Below, one piece after another: positions 49,401 to 62,600 of a DNA stretch of 64,000 bases. The notes below the pieces were generated by a model. It did no database searches and had not been told where the DNA came from. It saw only the letters and a program-made list of their open reading frames with translations. The DNA is from Xestospongia bergquistia (lineage: Eukaryota; Porifera; Demospongiae; Haplosclerida; Petrosiidae), in assembly GCA_963965975.1 (NCBI GenBank), contig OZ014418.1:384501-448500 (forward strand). Direction: 5' to 3'. The number at the start of each line of letters is the position of its first letter. The first letter of the stretch is position 1. Both the position numbers and the translations under genes were made by a program.

Positions 49401-52400
49401 TACTTGGTTACGGAGAATGAAAGACAATAAGAAGCAGATGGCTACAAAACCATTGTCAAAAAAAATTAAACCGCACCAACGCTTAAATTATGAAAACCAG
49501 GGTGTTCCTGTGTTACCACGGAAACCACCTTCCTTTTCGATAGCAATACCTCAGGAAAATGTCCCTACTACAAGGGCACCAAGTAAGAAGATAACTGAGC
49601 CACTTTCTCCTATTGTGTCCTCTCCTGAGAAAACTTTTGATGACCCTAAATACGATATTAGTATCTACAATAGTGAGGTTTATATACAACCAGTTACTAA
49701 TTCACCAACACAGCGCCATCCCTCTCATCACAAGATTGTTTCAGTCCGACAGGGGTCCCCAGATACGTCTACCACAAACAACAAAGGACCTGTTCTTCCC
49801 CCAAAACCTCATTTAGTTGACATAAAGTTGAGGTCTCGTGCTAGTGAGCCATTATTGTTAAAAGGCAGTGAAGATGACAATAGGCCAAAACCTACTCCTA
49901 AACCACGGACTAAGATTTCAAAGAATGATGGTAAAAAATCTGAAGAAGATTTGTCAGTGAAAATTTTTAAGACTGAAGATATGGACACAAAAGAGTGCAA
50001 TCATCCGGTAAGTGAAATTATAAAATTGATATAAATATTAATATTATATTCATTAGCTAAGGAGTCCAGTACCAGCTTACTTTACCTTGAAACGTGTAAG
50101 TCTCATCTTGAAACCATTCCACAATCCGCCATTCCATGTTCCCATTCCACAATCCGCCATCCATGTTCCCATTCCACAAAATCCTTATGCCCATTTTATA
50201 TAGCACTCATTTTCTGGTTCCCATATTCCACTAATATTTCATACCCATTCCTCATACCTCAGTTCTCATTCCATCAGCTGTGCATGTACTATAAATCGCC
50301 ATGATGCCATTTCAAGCATAGAAACATCTGCTATAGATATCCTTTTTTTGTTGATGTAATCTGTTTCCTGCTGTTATCCATATACTTGTAGTGTACTCAT
50401 TTAAATAGTAATATAATTGAAAGTGGTATGACTCATTAAGAATAACAATTACTATATTAGAAGATCTGATTAGTAAACATGCTAACATATGTTCACATTA
50501 TAATGTGTATATATGAGCGATGTAGTTATTGTATTAGTAGTTTTATGTAGCAGTCACTGTCGCTAACTGATGATCACCAGTGTTCTTTCTCTGTTGTGTA
50601 GGGCACGCATTCTTTGAGGCTGGTACCTCAGATATGCAATACACCTGACTCTGATTCTGATACAAACAAGGACGAAGAAGATCCCGGTTCTTATAGTTTA
50701 GGTCGTTTTGAATTTGTCATGAATAGCGATTTATATCATACTAAATCGTCCGTATCATCTTCTGTCACTTGTCCTCCTATCTCATCACAACAACAGCAGA
50801 AAACAGGTATGAAGTATCCGTCCATTTATCCATTCATTCATCTATTCATCTAGATTCTAGTGTTAGTTCAGACTCTGATAGTGATGATTATGTGATACCA
50901 CCAGACGCCTCATTTGGTTATGTAGAACCTGTACAACATGATCCATCTGTACCTCCAGATTCCAGTCGTGATCGTAAATACACAACTACTTTACCTGGTG
51001 CATCAGGAAACAGTGTATGATTACATAATATTACATCATATTACATCATATTATAATATATTACATCACATTATGACATATTAACATTACATCATATATG
51101 TCTTACACAACATATTACATCATATTACATCATAATACATCATATTACAATTGATTTTCCTACATCAGATTTTATGTGAGAAACAAGGTTACTTGCACAA
51201 GTTGGATCCTCGTTTGAAACACTGGACAAGACGCTGGTTTGTTCTCAAAGGAAAGGAGTTAAAATATTTCTCAAAAGTATGTCAGGAAAGACCAATTCAG
51301 TTTGACATTTGATCTGCTTATGTTTAATGTAGAAAAGTCCTAACTGCAGAGCAAAGGGTGTGATCAATCTTGCTGCTTGGTGTAAAATAACTCGACATGA
51401 AATGACGAGTTCCTTTCAAGTAAGACTCAATGAAATATTACCATTCCTATATCATGCCCTCCCTCATTAGCTGGCCACACCCACCAGAACCTATCATTTT
51501 GTTGCCGATAGCAATGCTGACTGTGAAGAATGGATTAAAGGTACAATAGAGATAGTATATACATTAATAATAATAATATAATATAATATAATATAATATA
51601 ATATGTATATATATTACATATTCTAATATACTCATTCTCTAGTGTTACAAACTGTTATGAGAATGTGTCAGACAAATTTATCATCATCGTCTACTAAAGA
51701 TTTACCAGCTGGTTGGGCTAAAGTGGTTAGAATTACAATCAATTTAATTTAAATTTAAAATAATTTAATAATTTTGTTGGCTAGAAACTCCCAATTTTGT
51801 CTCATGTCCCTCAAAAAATGTGGATTACTCTTGTTGATCAATCATTACTGGTCTACCAAGACCCTAATGTAGAGCCTATGCAGAAGTTTCTTTTGGTTGA
51901 TGCTATGATACGCCATAGTGTTGATGTACCAGATCAACGTGGTCGTTCCTCTTCAACATTGTTCTCTAGCCAAGTAAAAGAGGAGTTCACTATTGTTGTC
52001 GAAATGGGAGGAGCTGGAAATGAAAGAGGAAGTGGACTCAATGACGGAGATGACTGGATCTCAATATCTCTGTCAAATAAAGATGAAAAGGTTAGTAATT
52101 ATATTGTCTGTTATAAGTCAGTGCCCACCTCTCTCTCTCACACACACAGGACTTATGGTATTATCACTTAGTGTCAGCTTCATGTGGTGAGACAGGACCT
52201 GAGCTCACACTGACAGAGAAATTAGTAGCCAGACTTTGGCGTACTGAACGAGAAGGTCTCACTACATGTAAGTACATGTATTGTAAATGTAACATTATAT
52301 TTTCTCCTCCTAAAGCATCTGCCCTGTGGTGTAATCCTGTACTAAATTACACAAAAGAGATGATTCATGAACCACTTATATCATTACCTTCAGCTGCTCT

Positions 52401-52987
52401 TGGTACAGAAGCTATCCAAATGTTTAAAGTAAATGATGAGCATATGATATTTATATAACTTACTTTTTCTTATCCTCAGACTGTGCATCTCTTCATCACA
52501 ACACAATTTGATCCTCTCTGTCTTGATTATCACATACATTCTGTCCAGCAGTTAGCTAACAAATGTCTCACACACCCTGAACTACGTGATGAACTCTACT
52601 GTCAAATGTTAAGACAAATATCAGGTCCTCCTAACTTAGAAAATTTCTGCATTCTACAAAGTTGGTATCTCTTGTCGTTGTTATTGCCACATTTTCTACC
52701 GAGAAGAAAACTCTTCCAGTGGTACTTACAAACCTATCTCACTCGTATGAGATCAACAATGGGTTCTTTGCAAACTGCTGTTGCTCAATTAGCAAATTTG
52801 TGTGAACAACGTCTAACACGTGTCGAGAAAAATGGACTACGGGAAAAGAAACCATCGTGGTTTGAATTGCATAGTCTAATGTCTCGTCCAATACATATTA
52901 CATGTATAATGCAACTTAAAATAAAATTACCAGTACATCTATTGAATGATAGTTCATTGGTGAGATAATGTATGGATTGATGATATT

Positions 52988-53043
<56 letters not shown>

Positions 53044-53594
53044 GCTTCCCTCTCTTCCTCTCTCTCTCTCTTTCTCTCCCCATCACTCTCTCTCACAGGA
53101 TATAGAATGTGATTCTATTACGACAGTTCAAGAATTTGTCTCTCATATAAATCAAGAGATTGGTTTGCATGATACCCATTCAACAGGGTTTGCACTGATG
53201 AGTGACTGGCCTGGTGAAGAGGACATTGATGTCTTTTATCTCTTCCCAAACAGTAAACTATTTGATGTCATTTCCATGTGGAGTGACAGTTTAATGGAAA
53301 TGGGAAATGCTACTTCCTCTCATAATCGTCTTATCCGTCTTACTTATCGAAATCGGTTATCCTTTCGTGATAGAAGAGGTCAAGAGAGTGACAAAGAGGC
53401 ACTCCTTTTGGCTTATCAGGTAGGGTAATATCCATCCATCCATTTGTCAATCTGTTTGTCCATCCATTCAATTATCTATGCAGAAAAGTAAAGATGTTCT
53501 GAGTGAATATTATCCAGTCAATACTGTTGATTTAGCTCTTGATATAGCAGCAAGAATGGCTCAGGTAATTCTATAAGATACAAATCACAACCAT

Positions 53595-53654
<60 letters not shown>

Positions 53655-54954
53655 AGATTGACTATGGAGATTGTGATGTAATCCCTAATCCTAATTTAAT
53701 GGCAAAAGATGCAGTGAGACGATTTTGTCCTATGAAGTTTACTAAAAACATACTACCTCATGATATGACTGTACTAGGAGATAAATTACTTCATAAGTGG
53801 ATGGGTTACCATGGATTGAGTCGTCACAAATGTGCTCGAGGCTTGTTGAATCTATTTGCTGAAATGTGGAACTTATTTGGTGCTACATTATTTTATTGCA
53901 GGGATCAATACTCAACTCTAACATCACAGAAGAATTCATCAGTATGGTTGGCAGTCCATGAAGATGGTATATCATTTCTACATACTTCAAATATGGTGAG
54001 TACTAGCCCAACAGAAGTAGACTAGTGTAACTAGTGTAACAAGTGTAACTAGTGTAACTAGTGTAACAAGTGTAACTAGTCTACTGTTTTTGTCCTATAG
54101 AAACTCCTTATTTCATACACATATAAAGAGATAGCAACATTTGGTGGTCATGGTGATGATTTTATGTTAGTTATTAATGCAAGACAACAAGTTGTTGCTC
54201 CCTCTGTGCAGACAGAGAAGATAATCCTCTCCATGCCCAAATTAAAGGTAAGTGGAACTCTGATATATCAACACTGTTTATACTACTTTATCTGTAGATA
54301 CGTGAGGCAACATATTTGATGGCCAGTTACCTTGACTCTTAATATAATAAATATCTGAGAGTTATTTAAATCATTTAACTTCTGTCATATATATATTATA
54401 GATTCATCAGCTAATAGTTTATTATAAAACAATAGTTAATTATTAAAATAACAATAATATAATTATAATGTCTAGTAGAATATCAATTATGATAATTAAA
54501 TAAAATGGTTCAAGTAGTCTATAGACATTCAAGATCTTCCAGGAAATTTACTTTAGTTGTGTATAGAGTCAATTATATTATTTAGAAAGATTTAATAATA
54601 TTATTACCAAATTAATTTATAATTATATAATAGAAAAGACTTGGTTTGTTTACCAAACAATATTACAATGTATATAATAATTCTATAATAACAATAGGGT
54701 GGCCCCCTCACTCTAAAGTATGTTCCTTCATCTTTGATATACCTAGATGTCCTAACAGCAATAATGGCTACTGCAATGATAATAAGTAGGTCAATACAAA
54801 CGCTAACTTGATGATGTTCCAGGAATATAAGAAGATCATTGATGTAAGAAAAGGAATGAAAATGGCCACTTGTCTCACTCCTTGGGCTATTGAAAAGAAA
54901 TATGAAGAGGACTTATCTTATAGTACTGATAATTCCAATCACTTGTACCAATGA
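46407..54954 (+). CDS. PLEKHH/MAX-1-type protein: coiled coil, PH, PH-like, MyTH4, FERM
   Basis: Cytoskeletal adaptor of the PLEKHH1-3/MAX-1 family. In nematodes MAX-1 acts in axon guidance. Start uncertain: either a small acidic exon at 46407-46474 (MEDIEEDNTINESS) or ATG 46818 (MAQHSLLSENANLLETTAKV). Coiled-coil exons follow to about 48290. One large exon, about 48331-50008, is disordered with proline-rich SH3-type motifs (PPPLPPKP, PVLPRKPP, PVLPPKP, PKPTPKPR). The first PH domain spans about 51174-51720 (GYLHKLDPRLKHWTRRWFVL). A second PH-like block is at 51785-52090. MyTH4 is at about 52318-52760 (HSVQQLANKCLTHPELRDELYCQMLRQ, read in parts). FERM runs from about 52860 to 54950, ending NSNHLYQ. 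If the 46407 exon is right, its start codon is 21 bases from the RAD51B start. Confidence 0.88.
52988..53096 (+). repeat. (CT)n tract abutting a PLEKHH acceptor
   Basis: About 100 bases of CT with short interruptions, ending ctctctcacag directly before the exon GATATAGAATG. Confidence 0.95.
53600..53653 (+). repeat. (CT)n microsatellite abutting a PLEKHH acceptor
   Basis: CT units ending tttctag directly before the exon ATTGACTATGG. Confidence 0.95.
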
Positions 54955-55838
54955 ACAGAATAACTTTCACTTTCACTTTCACTTTAATACAGTATTAATG
55001 TAATAATTTGATAACATGTCTCCATAATCATCCTAATCCATAAAGGCAAAAAGGTAGTAGCTAGAGTGTAGCAACTGCTAAGGATAAATGAACAATAAGT
55101 TATTGTTTAAACTCAAAGCTTCCTAATACCAGTAGCTTCAGTCTTTGAAATATACTCAAAACCATTTAGCTATTAATGTGTCCATTTATACATTTATCTA
55201 TCCATATGTCCATCCATCAATCCATTGATACATCTATTATATCATTATATACTTCTAATACACCATCCACAGTAGGTCATATTGTCTCGTTGTAAACTTC
55301 TGCCTGAGTAGTATCAGCTGTAAATACCATATTGAAAGTGAAAGTCTATGTAGTTTCTCTCATACTTTTTACATTAGGTAAGTTAACTATTTTGAAATAT
55401 AAGACAATAAACACAAACAATGGACAATTAGTGTGAATGATCCAATCCATCAATGAAGGTGGTTGGTCAGATCTGACATGTTATAGTCTTCTATATGTCC
55501 TAGGTATCTAGCTGGTATCACCACACACTTAGCATAAGAGAAAGTACTTTGATAGATGATGACAAGTCTTTTCCCTTAAGCAGAAAATACCAGACAACTA
55601 CCTGATTGAAGAGATGAAAATATAAACAGATTTTAGTTAATGTAATATAAAAAATTAGTGAGTACTTATTTTTATTGTATATTAACTTCATACATGTCCT
55701 TTTGTTTGATCAACATGTACAATGACTGTGTTATTATTCTTGATCTCTGTCTTGTTCATTGGTCAACTTCATAGACCTACTCTCACATTGTTTGCTTCTT
55801 CTTTGTGTCTTAGATCATCTCCTCCTTCAGTCTGTTTA
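54955..55838. other. Intergenic, gene-poor
   Basis: 3' flank of the PLEKHH gene. Begins with a short actttc repeat. No coding signal on either strand. Confidence 0.5.
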
Positions 55839-55879
55839 CAGTGGTGGAGGAACCTATAGGGCACCAGGGTCACGTGCCC

Positions 55880-55911
<32 letters not shown>

Positions 55912-56131
55912 ACAACACATCCCAAAAAAATTTTACACTGAAGTATGCAATACGTAGAGAACAATGAAAACACTCATTGTAATTATAACATAATTGTGGT
56001 AATCGGGTACCAAGATTGATGTGTATTTAATAGATTAAAAGCAAAAACACTCCTCAGCTTCTAGGGGCTGTGCCCTCCAGACCTCCTCCTTTGGTGCCCC
56101 CCCCAAATTCAAATATGTTCCTCCACCCCTG
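55839..56131. mobile_element. MITE with 19-base terminal inverted repeats
   Basis: Left end CAGTGGTGGAGGAACCTAT; right end, reversed, CAGGGGTGGAGGAACATAT (17 of 19 match). The flanks share GTTTA immediately outside both ends (55834-55838 and 56132-56136), a possible 5-base target duplication. Inside are a run of about 22 C followed by A. No coding capacity. The CAG...CTG ends recall hAT-type elements, though an 8-base duplication would then be expected. Confidence 0.7.
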
Positions 56132-56940
56132 GTTTAAATGGGAAAACGTAATACAACAATCTTCTTCTTACTGCCATGTTTACTCGCGGGTTTGCATTTT
56201 TCCATAGTTACAGACCACACCCATTAAAGTAGAAGCTGGAGAAGCCAGCAGCTGTCGGTGAGAAAAAGTTTGCTGCTTAAGTCTTTACTACTTTAAGTCT
56301 TCTTTACTATAAACTACTAATGATAGAAGATAACTAACTAGCAAAACTGCTAATTACTAGATACAGTCTACTACTGTTAATATAAACTAAGTTTATTTAG
56401 TAGTAAGTTAATAGTTGTAATGTTATCAAGAAATCATCTGATGTTGTATGGATCAATACTTTAATGGAATTGTTAAAAGTGAGTGTATTATTAAATAGAA
56501 CGTGTTATTAAATATAACAATTTGTTTTGTGTGTAGGAAATAAATTTTTAAGTGATTTGACAAATTAATTGGCTTTAATTAATGGATTTTTTATTAGCAG
56601 TAGTAATTAGTGGCATTAGGCGTAGCGATAATATTTAATTTTATATATCACTAACTAGAGGACTATTAATGTACAATTTAGTCTAGTTTGTTTGTTATAA
56701 TTGTATTTGTAAATATTAGAAATAACAATATTAAAGCTTTTATTATTAATTAATGTAGGCGTGGTCAATTGTCAAGTAGAGAAGTTGAGTTTTTCTAGAG
56801 AAGTGAATTATAAAAATTGTTAACTTTTTTAGAAGACAAAGAACTGGAAACTAAAGTATTTAATTAATAATTGACTTATTGGAATTTAAAATAATTTATT
56901 TTTATTAAAAAATACAATAACAACAATAGTACAAAAATAA
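56132..56940. other. Intergenic, AT-rich
   Basis: Contains (around 56220-56290) a slightly GC-richer patch but no ORF or RNA gene I can support. Confidence 0.5.
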
Positions 56941-57622
56941 CTAATAACGAGAACGGAGATATTTACCATTAACAAACAATTCCTTCAAACTATTATTATT
57001 AACAACAACATTTTGTAATTGTTGTATACCAAATTTAGTAATATTAGTACAGTTATAGAGATATAGTGTTTGTAATGTATTATTATTATTAATTAAATGA
57101 GAGAAATGTGGTATATCATTATCAGTAATATTAGGATCATACCACAAGCCTAATAACTTGATTATTGTATTATTAGTTAGAGCTGTTGTTAGTAATTGGT
57201 AAGTATTTGGTAAGAGAGGTGAGGAGAAAAGACATAGGTCCTCCATTGTTTTGTTATAAGTTATTACTTGTGATAGTTGACTGATACAGTTACTATCAAA
57301 ATGAGTGTTCACTATATCAAGTCCCCTCACTTTACATTCATTAATATCAGTTAATAGTGTTAGTAAACTTTGAGGAGATAATGTGTCGAGTACAATCCAC
57401 CATGTTGTATATTGTTGTCTCTTTAATTGATGTATCACTTCTTTACATTCTGCCACAGTAGATGAAGTAAGTATAACTCTATTACTAGTCCACTTAACAC
57501 TTCCAGTGTCTCCTATAATAAAACATAGTTACTATATAATATTTTACACACACAACAATAGTTATACACACACTCTAACATGCTCAAATACGATTGTCAA
57601 GGCCTAACGAAGATGACGCCAT
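56941..57622 (-). CDS. Small LRR protein (ribonuclease-inhibitor / NLR type repeats)
   Basis: Two exons by eye: 57592-57622 (MASSSLGLDN) and 56941-57512, about 200 residues. From VAECKEVIHQLKRQ the sequence has leucine-rich repeats of the ribonuclease-inhibitor class: LSPQSLLTLLTDINECKV, ISQLSQVITYNKTMEDLCL, LLTTALTNNTIIKLLGLWY, IPHFSHLINNNNTLQTLYLY, IQQLQNVVVNNNSLKELFVN. Such repeats are typical of NLR-type proteins, but no NACHT or death-fold domain was found beside it. It is strikingly Asn-rich. It may be a free-standing LRR protein or the tail of a lost NLR gene. The first exon is inferred from frame and a gtattt donor. Confidence 0.6.
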
Positions 57623-59610
57623 TACTAGTGTTAGGTTACTATAACAACAATGTACGGAGATGAACGGATTCTACAAAACGGAGTTCAATTTACTGAGTGT
57701 TATACTAATAATTTACTGTATTAGAAGATCTGAGCTAAGATGGGGACATAACTATCTACTATTGAGACGAACACACAAGATAATGAACTGTCATATAGCT
57801 GTCAGTGAGGATTACTTGGTTGTGTTACTAGCTAAAATGACTTACAAGCAGTAATTCTCAATCATGAATCATCATGATATCTGATAACAGAGTTTTTGTT
57901 TATAGTTTGTCTTTTGTGTGTTCATCTCAACTTAGTTGACATTTACTATACAAATATCATGATGTAATAAAATATGTAGTGTTGTGATATAATAATGGAA
58001 ACATCACTGCAGATGAAGTGGGTGGAGCTACTTTAATAAACTATAGATTTGTTGCCATCTTTTTCTTTAAGAAGCTAGGATAATGATGTTTGATACACAT
58101 GATTACAAAGCTGACATGATAAGTAAACAGTGTCCACAATTGAAGAGTTTAGGAATTAGTCTGAATTATTACTAATTATTATTATTATTATGATCTTACT
58201 ATCATTAATGTACTATATAATAGCTATTGATCTGACTAGTTTGTTCAGTACTACTAATATGAGTTTAGTCATGTTTGATATAATGCAGACATTGTATACA
58301 ACAGTAGATAGTAAAGATTTGGTCATTTATAGCTATTCCTACTGTACATATTTTATGATATTATGCTGACACAATTATCATAAATGACTCTTTTCCTGAC
58401 AGTAATCTGTTACATCAGTCACATATGAAGGTAGGACTCACTTATTAAGTAACTAAGTCACTAAACACATGAAGTAATTATCACATTCCACAGTATAGTA
58501 CAGTACAAAGTGTTTTGGCTTGATTTTCTTGGAACAAGAAGTCTTAAATGTTGAATTATATTATTTATCATTCCAGGCCCTGTTCCTAAAAATAGTAACT
58601 CTAGTTTTAGATGTCATGTGATAATATAACAATATTCATTTCCCATTGGACACAATATTACCAATGTGAATATTATATCTTGTCCCATGAAAATCAAGCA
58701 AAAATACCAAACTATTTTTCACAATGGAGCGTGTTAACCTGAGGATTAACCTCGTACACAGGTATTCGTAAAAAGGAAAAGAATGCCTGGTAACTACTGC
58801 TTGCGCATGTGTATAATTATTCAATAATATGACATCATAATTACAACATTTTAAAGAAATGATGAATCAATAGGCTGGGTTTATATTGATGATATTTTAT
58901 TCACTACAGGAGTCCTCCCATTCTTGTTGGATCACAAACAAGGTCATGACTTCCAACAGTCAAGTTTGTCTTTTGTTCAGAGAATTAGTGCAAACAAAAA
59001 ATTGTTACACTTGTTCAGTACATTTGGGATCCAAAATGATTAAGCTTTGTTAATAACTTATTGATCTATTATTAGAACTATTAAAGGACTTATTATCAAT
59101 GCAGAGCAGCTCTTCTCAGTCCCAACAAGACCATCCTTGTTATCCATCATCAATGAGAGGACTTGGGTATGCAAATTTTTTTCCAAAATCAGTTGGTAAC
59201 CAGACTAAGTCATCTTTTCTGTCATATACAGCTTCAATGGATAAAAAGCTCTTTTTAAGAGATAGAGTTAGTCTTCCTAGATTCTTTAGATTGTTGAGTA
59301 GAGCAGCAGAGAAGTTATACTATATGCACTATAGGTAGTCATTGTAGATAGTAGTAGAACATTGTGCATGGATAAAAGGAATTTTATGTCATAGTTGACA
59401 GAGGATTTCTAGAATATACTATTTTCCAAGAAATCTATGGAAATTATGTGCATGTGCAAACAGTAGTTACCAGGTGTTCTTTTTCTTTTGCAAACGACTG
59501 GGTATGAGGCTAGCTGAGGATGAGATGATGGTCTATGAGCTCTTTGATAATGAATATTTTAACAGTGAACACAACAATGGAGTTAACTAAAATAATATCA
59601 TGTATATTAC
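57623..59610. other. Gene-poor stretch
   Basis: About 2 kb of AT-rich DNA. Short ORFs (for example 59099-59338) have no recognisable domain. The 3' end and UTR of the large minus-strand gene may reach in from the right: a possible last exon, ELIDHHLILS-stop, ends near 59518. Confidence 0.45.
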
Positions 59611-62600
59611 CTTTTGGATATTGTAGAAGACTAGATGACGTCTCCTTATCTTCTTGTTCTATTGGAATGTCATCTTTCATTGGCTGTGACTCTAACAAAT
59701 AAAAATGGTCTCCTCAGTATAGATCTCACTACTACTCTATTATACTAACAATAATACATAATACTCTTATCATTAGGTTTCATTTTTTTCATGATTACAT
59801 CTCTATAAATTGAGTGTTGTGTTTTAAGGTTATGGGTCTTTTTATACAAAGTATATTAAAACTAAACACATCAGATAAACAATAACATTTACTCACTTTT
59901 TCTTGTAAATAGAGACTGTAGAAAACCTAATGGCTTCTCTTTAACCTCTGGTTCTGGTTCTATTGGTATGTCATCTTTTGTTAATTTTGACAACACTATC
60001 ATCTCTGACTCTACTAAATAAAACAATAAATGTTTCTATTATATCACTACTTTAGATTTATTGATAATATGAAATGAAATTCAGTGGGTGTGTCCAATTT
60101 ATATTAAATAGGTGTGACAACACAAAGGTATATAGTAACAATAAACATCATTGAAAGAATTGATTGCAATATTTTAAAATTAATTTGCCAAAAATCTCAT
60201 TAAAGGGTTTAAAATATAGTGTAGCTATACTTGTATTAAATTTACTTTCACTAGTAGAAGGCACAGACTGTACATGTTGTGGGAACTTTTCTTTAACATC
60301 TGATTCTGTTATTACATCATCATCAGTAACATTTATCATTGACACTGCAAACATATATAGTGTACATTATCATTATATTATATGCAGTATATTTACTTTT
60401 AGTAATGGACTCTTCTTGGCTAGTTTTTGCTTCAAAAGATACATAAAGTGGTTCAGCTGGTAGGAGAGTATTGTAGCCAGTATCAGATGTTAAAAAAGCT
60501 TTATCTACTAATATAAGTAGTTACACAATCACATCATTATATCAGGTACCTTTAGTGGTCTTCTCTGGAACATTTGTAAGTGATGCAATTGTTTCCTGTA
60601 AAGACTTTATTTCTTCTTCTCTCTCTATTACATTTGATCTTAATGTCTTCTCTGAAGCTAGAAGAGTTATATTCAATATACAATACTACCATATATGGTA
60701 ATACTACATGTACTATATACTGTAATAGTTTTATACATAGTGACATTAGAGAGCTAGTATGAGGGATAGTTTAATAGTACATACCTTCCTTTTCTTGAAG
60801 AATAGATTTTAACTCTTTGATCTCTACTTGTTGCTGTTCTGATGTCTGATTCAATAAATGTACCTCAACTAAAATAGAGTATAGTTTATAATATAGTACT
60901 TGTAATGATATATACCTTCTTTGTCTTTAAGAATAGATTTTAAATCATCTATCTCCATTGTCTTCTCATTAATTGTTATCTCTTGTACTTCAAGTTTAGT
61001 TCTCAACTTCACATCATCATCTTGTTTGTCTTCTAATATTTCTTGAACAGTTTCTATAAAATATATTATATCTCAATATTACCTAATACACTATAATATT
61101 ATACATAAAATATATTTTAATAGACACTAATTTATATTAATGTTGAGCTAATTTGGTAATGAACTGCTTTTAAATTGGTATTTGAAATAATAAAATTAAA
61201 CATGATGATTTATGAACTTCATATTAAGAAATGAATGTAATATAATGTGTGGGTGTGGTGGTAAAAACTTTGCAAAATTAATTTGTAAAAACACTGTTAT
61301 TTAACCCTTTATAGTCTAAATGATCCACTATTACATGTTATATTGTGACAATTCATGTTTACTTACTTTCTTTTTCTTTAAAGGCTAATTTTAATGCATT
61401 GATCTCCTTGTCTTTCTTCTTCAATTCTGAAATTTGTTTCTCTGACTTGAAATCAACTTTATCAGCTAATAATAAAAAACATTATAATGTAACAATTACA
61501 ATATAACATACAGAAAGTATTAATACCTTTACTACCTGACATGTAAACAGTCCTACAGTTATTTAGAGCTATGAAGTAATAGATATATCAGTATACCATC
61601 AGCTTGTATTGTTGAATGTGACAATTTACCATAAATGTTAAAATTTTCGCCGCTCAAACTTTCGTGCGTAAAATTTTCCTGAACTCATAATTTCATGTTT
61701 TGTGTCAACTGTGAAAATTTGATTATTAAGTATTAATTATTTGCGAGTCGAATTTTCGCGATGTCACTTAACCACGAAAATATAACTATCTCAAAAATTT
61801 TGACGTTTATGGTATAACAACAAATTATTAACTACATATATTCAAACTACATATGTACACTCAATGGTTAAGCTACTCTATTATGCATGCAAGCATTATA
61901 TTAATGGTCATGTGACTTGTCAGAGTTGGATGCTTCTAACTAAATTGCTTCTTTGCTGCTATTCTCTGGATATCTTATACAAGCTTTTCATAGTCAATGT
62001 CTTACTGTGGTATCTTTAAAGGAAGATTTTTACAATTATAGTCCTGTTACCTTCCTGCTGTTTGAGTTTAGCTCTCAAATATTCAATTTCCAGAGTCTTC
62101 CTCCTGTTAATTGCATATTGTGTCTCCAACTGCTTCTCAAAGTGTGTTTGCTTCTCTTTTATCTCCATCACCAAATATTTCATCTCCTATATCAACAATA
62201 CATGGATACTGTTGTAGTGTAAATTTATATATATACCTGATCTCTAATGTTGATATCCCAAATAATACAAGGACCAATTATAAGTCGAATTAATCTTCTC
62301 TTCTTTACAAGCTCAACAGTCTCCTGAGCAATGCCAATGAGTCGTACAAGTAGATGGAGAGGAAAGCTACAGGTCACAGTGATGGAGTTGCCTTTTTTAA
62401 TAACATCAATTTTAACAGACTTTTCCAATTTCTGAAATGATACTGCTAAAATATTTCTAACATCATTCAAAGTGGTGTTGTCTGGATTCCAGTCGAGAAC
62501 AAACTTAGCTGTTTCACATTTAAGAGGATAGAGGCTTTGTTTAATCTGGAAACGCTCACCAAGACACAATTTAATAGCTACTTTCTGAGAGAACTTGTCA

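Noticed and set aside
55759-55941. Open frame with Pro and Lys runs
   Set aside because: It spans the C and A homopolymers of a MITE and has no homology.
59099-59338. 79-residue plus-strand frame (MQSSSSQSQQDH...)
   Set aside because: No domain, no splice context, no neighbours to support it. Kept only as a remark on the gene-poor stretch.
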